DNA from: Pelistega europaea
Lineage (GTDB): Bacteria > Pseudomonadota > Gammaproteobacteria > Burkholderiales > Burkholderiaceae_B
Reading direction: 5' to 3'
Length of the DNA: 64,000 bases
NCBI RefSeq assembly: GCF_013133775.1
Contig: NZ_JABGBO010000007.1
Coordinates: 62,001 to 126,000, forward strand
The first letter of the stretch is position 1, and the number at the start of each line of letters is the position of its first letter. The position numbers were made by a program, and so were the translations under genes. The notes under the pieces were generated by a model that had not been told where the DNA came from, did not search any database, and saw only the letters and a program-made list of their open reading frames with translations. Shown here piece by piece: positions 42,682 to 50,183 of this stretch.

Positions 42682-43407
42682 TTAGGAAGCCTGCTCTACT
42701 GCCTCAGGCCTCCATAATGTTGGCCCTCCTGATGCTTTTTCCAGAACTTTGACATAGGCGTCGTGTGCCTCAAGCTCTTGTGCATCAGCATAAATCACTG
42801 GCAAATCAACATAAGAAAGAGCAGATATTTGCTGACTGACTGTAGTTTGGTGCTCTTCTTCTACTTCTTCTAAGCCAAGCCCAAACTGACCTCGCGTCAT
42901 GGCAATGTAAACATCTGCTAGCAATTCTGCATCTAGCAACGCTCCATGCAGCACTCGGTGCTCATTAGAAATATTGAACCGAGAACATAATGCATCCAGA
43001 TTATTTTTCTTGCCGGGAAATTGCTGTCTTGCCAGCTCTAAGGTATCAATCACCCCACTGACAAATGTCTCTAGTGGGGGGCGATTAAGCAAAGACAGCT
43101 CATGATTTAAGAATCCTACGTCAAACTTTGCATTGTGAATAATCAGTTCAGCTCCGCTGAGATAATCCACAATTTGCTGTACTTCATCAGCAAAACGATT
43201 ATGTTGTGATAGGAATTCTGTCGTCAAACCATGGACACGCAATGCCTCCTCTTCACTATCCCTGTCTGGATTGAAATAAAGATGTAGGTTATTGCCTGTC
43301 AACTCACGGTTAATCATCTCCACACAACCTAGTTCAATAATTCGGTTGCCTAAAGAGATGTCAATACCAGTAGTCTCTGTGTCCAGTACGATTTGACGTA
43401 TAGCCAT
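42682..43407 (-). CDS. dnaQ: DNA polymerase III epsilon subunit (proofreading 3'-5' exonuclease)
   Basis: Proofreading subunit of the replicative polymerase. The 241-aa protein carries the exonuclease motifs ExoI VLDTETTGID, ExoII IHNAKFDVGFLNHEL and ExoIII HGALLDAELLADVYIAM in order, with the acidic metal ligands conserved. A C-terminal tail follows for binding the alpha subunit. Its ATG overlaps the fabI stop by one base (TAATG), so translation is likely coupled to fabI. Confidence 0.95.
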   Translation of the reverse strand: MAIRQIVLDTETTGIDISLGNRIIELGCVEMINRELTGNNLHLYFNPDRDSEEEALRVHGLTTEFLSQHNRFADEVQQIVDYLSGAELIIHNAKFDVGFLNHELSLLNRPPLETFVSGVIDTLELARQQFPGKKNNLDALCSRFNISNEHRVLHGALLDAELLADVYIAMTRGQFGLGLEEVEEEHQTTVSQQISALSYVDLPVIYADAQELEAHDAYVKVLEKASGGPTLWRPEAVEQAS

Positions 43408-44189
43408 TATGCCATCCCTGGGACAACAGTAGAGAAACCATTATCTACATGGATAATCTCACCAGTAATACCAGAAGCAAGATTAGACAATAAGAATGCA
43501 GCTGCATTGCCCACATCCTCGATAGTCACATTACGACGTAATGGAGCATTTTGCTCTACAGCGTCTAAAATAGTGGAGAAACCCTTGATTCCAGAAGCCG
43601 CCAATGTCTTAATAGGACCAGCAGAGATGCCATTAGCACGAATACCTTTGGGTCCCAAACTGCTTGCAACATAGCGTACACTAGCTTCCAGTGAGGCTTT
43701 AGCTAAACCCATGGTGTTGTAGTTTGCGATTGCTTTTTCTGCACCTAGATAGGTTAAAGTTAATAAAGCACCTTGATTCTTTTCAAGAAGAGGTAATGCT
43801 GCTTTTGCCAACGCAGGGAAACTATAGGCTGAAATATCGTGTGCTACACGAAAAGCCTCGCGGGAAATACCCTCTAAAAAATCGCCAGCAATCGCTTCAC
43901 GAGGAGCAAAACCGATAGAATGCACAAGACCATCTAGACCGTCCCAGCGTGCAGACAAACTTTCAATAGCTTGTGTAATTTCCTCATCAGAAGACACATC
44001 ACAAGGAATGACAATATCACTACCAAAAGTTTTGGCAAAATCAGTGACACGATCTTTGAAGCGATCACCTACATAAGTAAATGCCAATTCAGCACCCTGT
44101 TCATGGCAAGCCTTAGCAATGCCATAAGCGATAGAACGATCAGACAATAAGCCTGTAATTAAGATTTTTTTGTTTGCTAAAAAACCCAT
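43407..44189 (-). CDS. fabI: Enoyl-ACP reductase (NADH), FabI type
   Basis: Last reductive step of each fatty acid elongation cycle and the usual triclosan target. The 260-aa protein starts MGFLANKKILITGLLSDRSIAYGIAKACHEQGAEL, the atypical SDR nucleotide loop of FabI. VHSIGFAPREAIAG and the catalytic Tyr/Lys in YLGAEKAIANYNTMGLAKASLEASVRY (about residues 145-171) are present. It is upstream of dnaQ with a one-base overlap. Confidence 0.97.
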   Translation of the reverse strand: MGFLANKKILITGLLSDRSIAYGIAKACHEQGAELAFTYVGDRFKDRVTDFAKTFGSDIVIPCDVSSDEEITQAIESLSARWDGLDGLVHSIGFAPREAIAGDFLEGISREAFRVAHDISAYSFPALAKAALPLLEKNQGALLTLTYLGAEKAIANYNTMGLAKASLEASVRYVASSLGPKGIRANGISAGPIKTLAASGIKGFSTILDAVEQNAPLRRNVTIEDVGNAAAFLLSNLASGITGEIIHVDNGFSTVVPGMA

Positions 44190-44222
44190 TGCTCTTTTCC
44201 TGTAAAAAGTTTAAATGCTATT

Positions 44223-46121
44223 TTACTTCCTAGAATGTAATTCAGGCAACGTATAAAGCCCTTTTTCATACATCAAGGTTGGCCAAATAGCATGTGCACG
44301 TGCCAATTCCTGCAGTGCAATATCTGACTCTAGTGGCACATAAGTAGCAGGAGCCTCATACCGCAGCTGCTGTGGCGGTAGTTTGGGTTGCAATACAGTA
44401 AGAATATCACCTTGTAAAAAACCATAGTTATCGTTGTATTGCATCATCGCTCTACCGCCAGCATCCGCATGTGTTAAATCCTGTCCTATCATAGGGTGAG
44501 AAGCACTCACACCAGCCAGTGATAACAAAGTCACCGGTAAATCCAACTGACTGACAATACGATTATCCGCCTTGGGCTCTACACCAGCACCTAAAATCAA
44601 TGCAGGAATATGAAAATGACGTAATGGCACCAAGGTGTCCCCCCATACACGAGAATCATGGTCGGCCACAATTAAAAACAAGGTATTGTGCCAGTATGGA
44701 GACTGCTTGGCTTTCTCAAAAAACTGCCCAATACACCAATCCACATAGCGTACTGAATTTTCAACACTAGCAGGCTCTCCGACTGGTTCAATACGCCCAG
44801 CAGGATATTCCCAAGGTGTGTGATTTGTCACAGTAAAAGCAAGACTTAATTTTGGTGTTTCTAAATCATCCATGAGAACCTCATGTAATTTAGCAAACAT
44901 ATCCTCATCAGACACTCCCCAGGTTCCCTCAAAGGCAGGATTTGTAAAGCTCTCCCGATCATAAAGCTCTTTAAAACCATTACCTAGAAAGTAGGAGCGC
45001 ATATTATCAAAGTGAGATTCCCCTCCATAGATAAAGCTAGAGCGATAGCCTAGAGGGTTTAATAACTGTGCCAAGGTAAAAAAACGCGATTGCGATTTTG
45101 TCAAACGAAGCACCGCATCTGACAGCGTAGGAGCAAAGCCACTACTCACCGCTTCCAAACCACGTACCGAACGTGTACCTGTGGCATAGCAACGATGAAA
45201 CGCCCATCCCTCTTGCATAAGTTTATCAAAGCAAGGACTAAGATTTTGCCCACCTAGTCCACCAATATACTGCGCACCTAAGCTCTCTTGCACAATAAGC
45301 ACAATATTCTTAGGACGTTGGTACGTTTGACTTGCTGTTTGAAAATGCCATGAAGGAATGTTTAATTCATTCTGTTCTGGTGTAATGCCTGCTGCCTGAT
45401 TGACTAACTGATAGACTTTATCTTCATCCATATTTTCATAAGCATCTTTGGCTGAACGCTCATTTTTAATGCTATACACCGCATAATAAACACTATAAAG
45501 TGAGTTTAGTGGCAAAGTGTTCACCATGCTATCACCGCAATACGCCACCGTTGATGGATTAATAGGGCGGTGTTGTAGCGTACCACGAATCATCAATGTC
45601 ACTACCGCAGCACTCACGAGAAACTCTACTATCTGCCACAATAATGATGTACTGCCCAAACTAGCAGCAGGTGCTTTGAATAAATACAATGCCCCCCACA
45701 TCAATAACACTACGCCTAATGTCCCAATAATAACAATGGTCTTAAACCCCTTCCACAACATACCCACAACTTCTTGAGGATGTTTTAAATAATCCACAAA
45801 CAAACGATTGGGTCGTGTGTCATATTCCATAATAAACTGGGCACTTGCCACTTCAGGAATCAGTAGACATAGACTTGCTACACATAACCAGACCGCATTG
45901 ATTTGCTGTGCTAATAAATTACCATCCAACCAAGGAGCAAAGAGTAGGGATGGAATCACCAGTTTGCCCAAGGTGGCCAAATCAATACGTAAGCCACCAA
46001 TGAATAAAGGGGCAAGTCGATACTTTTTCACACGCTCAAACTGCCAACACACCAATCCTAGACGAGAAAGATTAAGTACAATCAGGGAAGCAATAAAAAA
46101 AGTAAATATCTGTGCGTACAT
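44223..46121 (-). CDS. LtaS-like sulfatase-fold phosphotransferase, inner membrane
   Basis: Alkaline-phosphatase-fold enzyme of the LTA synthase/phosphoglycerol transferase group, which in Gram-negatives modifies envelope glycans or lipids. The 632-aa protein has about five N-terminal helices (to about residue 190), then a periplasmic domain. Metal and nucleophile positions are VLIVQESLGAQYIGG near 275, YATGTRSVRGLEAVSSG near 317 (catalytic Thr), and IVADHDSRVWGD near 485. SFIYGGESHFDNMRSYFLGNGF is a family block. It lies 33 bp downstream of fabI on the reading side away from it, as the last gene before the small-ORF region. The acceptor is unknown. Confidence 0.85.
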   Translation of the reverse strand: MYAQIFTFFIASLIVLNLSRLGLVCWQFERVKKYRLAPLFIGGLRIDLATLGKLVIPSLLFAPWLDGNLLAQQINAVWLCVASLCLLIPEVASAQFIMEYDTRPNRLFVDYLKHPQEVVGMLWKGFKTIVIIGTLGVVLLMWGALYLFKAPAASLGSTSLLWQIVEFLVSAAVVTLMIRGTLQHRPINPSTVAYCGDSMVNTLPLNSLYSVYYAVYSIKNERSAKDAYENMDEDKVYQLVNQAAGITPEQNELNIPSWHFQTASQTYQRPKNIVLIVQESLGAQYIGGLGGQNLSPCFDKLMQEGWAFHRCYATGTRSVRGLEAVSSGFAPTLSDAVLRLTKSQSRFFTLAQLLNPLGYRSSFIYGGESHFDNMRSYFLGNGFKELYDRESFTNPAFEGTWGVSDEDMFAKLHEVLMDDLETPKLSLAFTVTNHTPWEYPAGRIEPVGEPASVENSVRYVDWCIGQFFEKAKQSPYWHNTLFLIVADHDSRVWGDTLVPLRHFHIPALILGAGVEPKADNRIVSQLDLPVTLLSLAGVSASHPMIGQDLTHADAGGRAMMQYNDNYGFLQGDILTVLQPKLPPQQLRYEAPATYVPLESDIALQELARAHAIWPTLMYEKGLYTLPELHSRK

Positions 46122-46278
46122 AGGCGTTTTTCTGAATAATGACGGGCTTCATTCTATCATTAATAAGTTCGAAAACAGGCACTTTCTCTCTTTTCACTGA
46201 AAGGAGTGGATTGAAAGAGATTGCTTTTCTCTCAAACACCGCCTCATGTTCACTAGCACAAAAAAAAGCCAAAGCATT

Positions 46279-46306
46279 TTCTTGGCACAGAAGTCCCCAC
46301 CAAGAA
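46279..46306. terminator. Inverted repeat upstream of the small-ORF region
   Basis: TTCTTGG and CCAAGAA form a 7-bp stem with a 14-nt loop about 160 bp upstream of the LtaS-like start codon and just ahead of a plus-strand promoter. No T run follows. Function uncertain. Confidence 0.3.
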
Positions 46307-46320
46307 TAGTTGACTAAAGT

Positions 46321-46349
46321 TTGGTGTTTTTTATTTTTTGTGTTATAGT
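46321..46349 (+). promoter_or_regulatory. Candidate sigma70 promoter for the small ORFs
   Basis: TTGGTG and TATAGT are separated by 17 bp, predicting a start of transcription near 46356, about 45 bp upstream of the first small ORF. Confidence 0.5.
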
Positions 46350-46399
46350 TAATGAATCCTTTGGATAGATGGGTATTTAACTATTATTATTTTTGAGAC

Positions 46400-46525
46400 A
46401 TGCTTTTTACTTCCCATCTTGCTACTCTTGCTGAGCTTTATGAAGCCTTTATCGCTTTACAGCCCTTAATTAATCAACTTCGCACAGGCTTAGCACCTGC
46501 AAATATCCAAGGATTTCAGGAATAA
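46400..46525 (+). CDS. Small ORF of 41 codons, unknown
   Basis: Starts MLFTSHLATLAELYEAF and ends GLAPANIQGFQE with TAA. It has an amphipathic, mostly helical look. The ribosome site is weak (GAGA four bases before the ATG). A promoter candidate lies about 50 bp upstream and a second small ORF follows 207 bp downstream. I recognise no family. It could be a leader peptide, a real small protein, or chance. Confidence 0.35.
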   Translation: MLFTSHLATLAELYEAFIALQPLINQLRTGLAPANIQGFQE

Positions 46526-46658
46526 CAACCCTCTCACGACACTTAATTTTTTCATATTCCTGACATATATATCCGTTAATCTTGTCACTGTGTTGATAAT
46601 CGACCAAGTCACTAGGCAAGCTATCTTGTCTACATGGTTTGTCCACTTGTCTTCACAT

Positions 46659-46685
46659 CTTATTAAGGACTTTTTGCTTAATAAG
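46659..46685. promoter_or_regulatory. 9-bp perfect inverted repeat before the 50-aa small protein
   Basis: CTTATTAAG and CTTAATAAG pair over 9 bp around a 9-nt loop, ending 47 bp upstream of the small-protein ATG. It may be an operator or a leader stem. Confidence 0.4.
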
Positions 46686-46732
46686 ACCTTGATTAACACT
46701 TCCAATAATTATTTTTAAAAAGGAACTTTTTT

Positions 46733-46885
46733 ATGAAATTATTAAATCGTTTACGTCATGAATTCTCTGGTCAAGTTGCTGCTCGTGCAGTCAAACAATC
46801 CGGAGCAAAAAAACCTAGCAAAGCGGCATTAGCTTTACTTCCCAAGCTAGTCCCCGAGGCTACTCTAAAAGCTAGCTTACGCTAA
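46733..46885 (+). CDS. Small basic protein, 50 aa, unknown
   Basis: The ATG is preceded by a strong ribosome site (AAAAAGGAAC). The protein starts MKLLNRLRHEFSGQVAARAV and ends PEATLKASLR. It has 11 Lys/Arg and two acidic residues, with alternating helical and basic segments (VKQSGAKKPSKAALALL). No signal peptide or membrane helix is seen, and no family is recognised. A short hairpin with T-rich tail follows. Genes this size are missed by most finders; ribosome site, terminator and isolation support it. A nucleic-acid or membrane-surface role is only suggested by charge. Confidence 0.6.
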   Translation: MKLLNRLRHEFSGQVAARAVKQSGAKKPSKAALALLPKLVPEATLKASLR

Positions 46886-46894
46886 GCTCTCCAT

Positions 46895-46923
46895 GAGAAC
46901 ACTACCGTTCTCTCTATTTTCTT
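46895..46923 (+). terminator. Terminator after the small protein
   Basis: GAGAAC-ACTACC-GTTCTC forms a 6-bp stem, followed by the T-rich TCTATTTTCTTT, 10 bp after the small-protein stop. A second longer stem lies about 15 bp further on, near the end of tenA. Confidence 0.55.
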
Positions 46924-46979
46924 TAATGAGCTAAGGGCTTAAAAGAAATAGGCCCTCAGCTTGATTCATCATTAGACCA

Positions 46980-47639
46980 TCAAGGAAGTTGGTGTAAACC
47001 CATCTCCCAAAAGGCCGTTTCCATACGAGTTGCAGTTCTAAAAATCTCTATCAACCGCTGCTGCTGTGCTGGCGTTGTATCAGTTGCCATCTGTTCAAGA
47101 TGGTCTTGAGCCAACTGTACTGCCTCTCGATATTCTGGACTAGCATACATCTCAATCCAAGGACGATAGGGATTGTTATCCAACACCGTAAAAGGCTGTT
47201 GCATTATCCAATCGACAGATTCCGCATACCCTACTAGGCAGGGCATCAATGCTGTATGCAGCTCCAATAAGGAACCTCGCAGACCACAATCCAAGACATA
47301 ACGTGTATAAGCCACACACGCACTTGCCTCTGGTTCTTTAATCAGTTGTTCCTCAGCAATACCCCAATCACGGCAATACTCAATATGCAACTGAATCTCA
47401 GTATCCAACATGGCATTGACACCAGCCTGTGCATAGCGCATTTGCGGAAAATCCTGGCTTTTATAAATTGCCAACCCCCAGGCCCGAGTAAAGTGTAATA
47501 AGAACAAGTAGTCCTGTTTTAAATAATATTGGAAACTCTCTTTTGGCAAAGTACCCATAGCAAGCTGACGCAAGAAATCATGCTGCGTATATGCCTCCCA
47601 GTCTTGTTGTACCGCTTGTTTTAACTGATTAAAGAACAT
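46980..47639 (-). CDS. tenA: TenA-family thiaminase II / aminopyrimidine aminohydrolase
   Basis: Hydrolyses aminopyrimidine thiamine breakdown products to HMP for thiamine salvage. The 219-aa protein from the ATG at 47639 starts MFFNQLKQAVQQDWEAYTQHDF; the longer frame overlaps thiY and is rejected because AAGGAGCAAGGG precedes the inner ATG. QYYLKQDYLFLLHFTRAWGLAIY near residue 38 and the Cys in LMPCLVGYAE near 134 (TenA nucleophile region) are visible, with a Glu-rich C-terminus (RMETAFWEMGL). It ends the group thiZ-thiX-thiY-tenA. Confidence 0.93.
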   Translation of the reverse strand: MFFNQLKQAVQQDWEAYTQHDFLRQLAMGTLPKESFQYYLKQDYLFLLHFTRAWGLAIYKSQDFPQMRYAQAGVNAMLDTEIQLHIEYCRDWGIAEEQLIKEPEASACVAYTRYVLDCGLRGSLLELHTALMPCLVGYAESVDWIMQQPFTVLDNNPYRPWIEMYASPEYREAVQLAQDHLEQMATDTTPAQQQRLIEIFRTATRMETAFWEMGLHQLP

Positions 47640-47661
47640 TGCCCTTGCTCCTTGGTGCTGA

Positions 47662-48609
47662 TTAAGGCTCGATAGCATAGCTGTCTACAGTTGGAGCCTT
47701 TTTAATCAATTTTTTATCCAACATAAACTGAGCAAAATGCTCATACTTTGCCTTGTCTAGTTTTGCAGCCTGCGTTGCTAAATAAGGTACCGTATCTTTC
47801 CAGGCACGACGATTTAAATCAGTATTTAATTCCTTGGGTTTATAACTAACAAAATCTGACCAAGCCTGCTCTGGATGAGATTGAATAAATGCCACTGCTT
47901 TATCTAAAGCAGCATCAAAGCGCTTCCACTTGTCTGCTTGAGTTCGTTGCTGATTGTTTACCACAAGAATAAGCTCTTCATAGCTAGGAATACCATAATC
48001 CTCAACAAAAAATGCACGCCCGGGGTGCCCCTCAATATCCATCTGATTAAGCTCAAAGTTACGGAAAGCACCAATCACTGCATCCGTTTTCTTGGCAATA
48101 AGGGAAGGAGATAAAGACCAATTTACATTAATCATTTCCACATCTTTAGGATTCACACCACTATGGGTCAACATGGTCGTTAGCAACACATCTTCAAAAC
48201 CACTAACCGAATAGCCTACTTTTTTACCCTTTAGGTCTTTAAGATCCTTAATATCACTATCGGCTAGTACCACCACAGAATTAAGCGGCTTACCCACCAG
48301 AGTACCTACCCGTGTCAATGGCAAACCCTCATCAATTTGTACATGTAGTTGCGGTTGGTAAGTCACTGCCATATCTGCCTTACCCGTTGCCACTAGTTTA
48401 GGAGCCGTCGATGGGTCGGCTGGCTCAATCATCTCAACATCTAGCCCCTGCTCTTTAAAGAATCCTTTTTGCTGAGCGACAACTAATGCGGCATGGTCTG
48501 GGTTAACAAACCAATCTAGCAGTAACTGTACCTTTTCAGCAGCATAAACCGACTGAACCGCTCCCAATAAAACGGTACCTGCAAATACTGTTTTTTTAAT
48601 CAATTTCAT
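47662..48609 (-). CDS. thiY: Aminopyrimidine ABC transporter binding protein, ThiY type
   Basis: Periplasmic receptor for a thiamine pyrimidine precursor (formylaminopyrimidine in Bacillus relatives). The 315-aa protein from the ATG at 48609 has a signal peptide ending VQSVYA (about residue 24). LLLDWFVNPDHAALVVAQQKGFFKEQGLDVEMIEPADPS is the NMT1/THI5-like signature, and NWSLSPSLIAKKTDAVIGAFRNFELNQM follows near 160. AAGGAGATGCG precedes the start. It is between thiX and tenA with 10-22 bp gaps. Confidence 0.9.
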   Translation of the reverse strand: MKLIKKTVFAGTVLLGAVQSVYAAEKVQLLLDWFVNPDHAALVVAQQKGFFKEQGLDVEMIEPADPSTAPKLVATGKADMAVTYQPQLHVQIDEGLPLTRVGTLVGKPLNSVVVLADSDIKDLKDLKGKKVGYSVSGFEDVLLTTMLTHSGVNPKDVEMINVNWSLSPSLIAKKTDAVIGAFRNFELNQMDIEGHPGRAFFVEDYGIPSYEELILVVNNQQRTQADKWKRFDAALDKAVAFIQSHPEQAWSDFVSYKPKELNTDLNRRAWKDTVPYLATQAAKLDKAKYEHFAQFMLDKKLIKKAPTVDSYAIEP

Positions 48610-48619
48610 CGCATCTCCT

Positions 48620-49366
48620 TTAGCGGTGTTGAACCCATGGCATTTTTCTGCGTAGAAATACATCAATGCCAAAATAAAGTAATAAAGCCATAAAAGCTAA
48701 TACCAGTAGACAAGCAAACATCACATCGACCTGCATACGTGCATTAGATTGCAACATAATATACCCTAATCCTGCACTAGAGCCGACCCATTCACCAATA
48801 ACGGCACCAATCGGGGCGACTGTTGCAGCCACTCTCAACCCTGATGCCAATGAGGGCAATGCAGCTGGTAAACGAATATGCCATAGTTGCCTCCATTTGT
48901 CTGCTTGCATGGTAGTAGCCAAATCAAGCCAATCCTGTGGGGTTTGACGCAAACCATCATAGCATGCAGAGGTCACAGGAAAGAAAATAATCAAACTTGC
49001 CATCACAATTTTAGAGGTTAAACCATAGCCAAACCATATCATTAAAATCGGTGCTAAGGCAAAAACAGGAATCGCTTGACTAACAACCAAAATAGGCAAT
49101 AACCAAGGTCGTATAGGTTTAATCACTTGCAAAAGTAAGGCACTGATAAAGCCTAGTCCACAACCGACAATCATGCCTAGTACAATTTCTAGTAAAGTTA
49201 CACCAGCATGCTCCACAATAAGCTCACGACGCTCTATCATGGTTTCAAAGACTAGCCAAGGACCAGGAAGAATAAACTTGGGAAGCTGTGTTGCCCACAC
49301 AATGCCCTGCCATAATATGAGCAGACCCAAGGTAATTATGAAGAATCTGAAAAGTCGATGTCTCAC
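48620..49366 (-). CDS. thiX: Aminopyrimidine ABC transporter permease, ThiX type
   Basis: Inner-membrane permease of the thiamine-precursor importer. The 248-aa protein has about six helices and the EAA loop LDLATTMQADKWRQLWHIRLPAALPSLASGLRVAATVAPIGAVIGEWVGSSAGLGYIM, characteristic of the nitrate/taurine/ThiX permease group. It begins MRHRLFRFFIITLGLLILWQG. It lies 10 bp before thiY and 82 bp after thiZ. Confidence 0.9.
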   Translation of the reverse strand: MRHRLFRFFIITLGLLILWQGIVWATQLPKFILPGPWLVFETMIERRELIVEHAGVTLLEIVLGMIVGCGLGFISALLLQVIKPIRPWLLPILVVSQAIPVFALAPILMIWFGYGLTSKIVMASLIIFFPVTSACYDGLRQTPQDWLDLATTMQADKWRQLWHIRLPAALPSLASGLRVAATVAPIGAVIGEWVGSSAGLGYIMLQSNARMQVDVMFACLLVLAFMALLLYFGIDVFLRRKMPWVQHR

Positions 49367-49448
49367 TTCTACTCCCTTAATAGATTATGACTTTTATAGG
49401 TAATATTTTTTAGCTTTAATCTGTATACCCTCTCCAGGATATTCTCCC

Positions 49449-50177
49449 CTAACCCCCTCTTTGCATCATTTTTAGCAACTGATTCTGCCAATACAATACT
49501 TCTTCATCATCAATCGCTCGCGGAGTTGCCGAAGCAAGTTGTACAACCTGCTGTAGTGTAACAGGATTACTATTCATCAGCCATATCGTTTGACTTAAAC
49601 GCAGAGCCTCTAAAGGGTCATGCGTCACCAAAATCACTGTCTTATCAGCTAATAGTTCAACAAATAAGGACTGCACTTGTAATCTACTAACCACATCCAA
49701 AGCAGAAAAAGGCTCATCAATCAGGACAATAGGTTTATCCTCTATCAGCGTCCTTGCTAGGGCTACTCGTTGACGCTGTCCACCAGACAGCTGTGCAGGC
49801 AATCGGGACTCAAACCCAGCTAACCCCACCTGATCTAGCAGCTGTTGTGCTTTAGCAATAATCTCTGCAGTTTTTGTTTTCCTAAGCGTATATCCCAAGC
49901 AAATGTTATCTAAAACATTAAGCCAAGGCAACAACAAGTCATCCTGAGCCATCCAAGCCACGCGATGGCTTAAAGAGGTATTGTCATCTGCCAGAATCTC
50001 ACCCGCTACAGGCTCAACAATACCTGCGATTACCTTAAGCAAAGTACTTTTACCTACTCCAGAGCTACCTAAAATACTATGCCACTGCTTGGGTGCAAAA
50101 TAAGCATTTAAATCATCAAAAAGAGATTGTTGCTCATAACGCACCCATAAGTGTTTGAGTGAGATTCCTGTTGTCAT
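49449..50177 (-). CDS. thiZ: Aminopyrimidine ABC transporter ATPase, ThiZ type
   Basis: Energises ThiX/ThiY uptake. The 242-aa protein has Walker A GSSGVGKSTLLKV (about residue 36), the Q loop AWMAQDDLLLPW, signature LSGGQRQRVALART near residue 127, Walker B VLIDEPFSALDV and the switch His in VTHDPLEALRL. It starts 6 bp after the DASS symporter gene ends, so it is transcribed with it. No TPP riboswitch is seen before any gene of the group. Confidence 0.9.
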   Translation of the reverse strand: MTTGISLKHLWVRYEQQSLFDDLNAYFAPKQWHSILGSSGVGKSTLLKVIAGIVEPVAGEILADDNTSLSHRVAWMAQDDLLLPWLNVLDNICLGYTLRKTKTAEIIAKAQQLLDQVGLAGFESRLPAQLSGGQRQRVALARTLIEDKPIVLIDEPFSALDVVSRLQVQSLFVELLADKTVILVTHDPLEALRLSQTIWLMNSNPVTLQQVVQLASATPRAIDDEEVLYWQNQLLKMMQRGG

Positions 50178-50183
50178 TGCTAG

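Noticed and set aside
46490-46705. 71-codon minus-strand ORF
   Set aside because: No ribosome site or conserved look; it lies opposite the promoter-proximal leader of the small ORFs.
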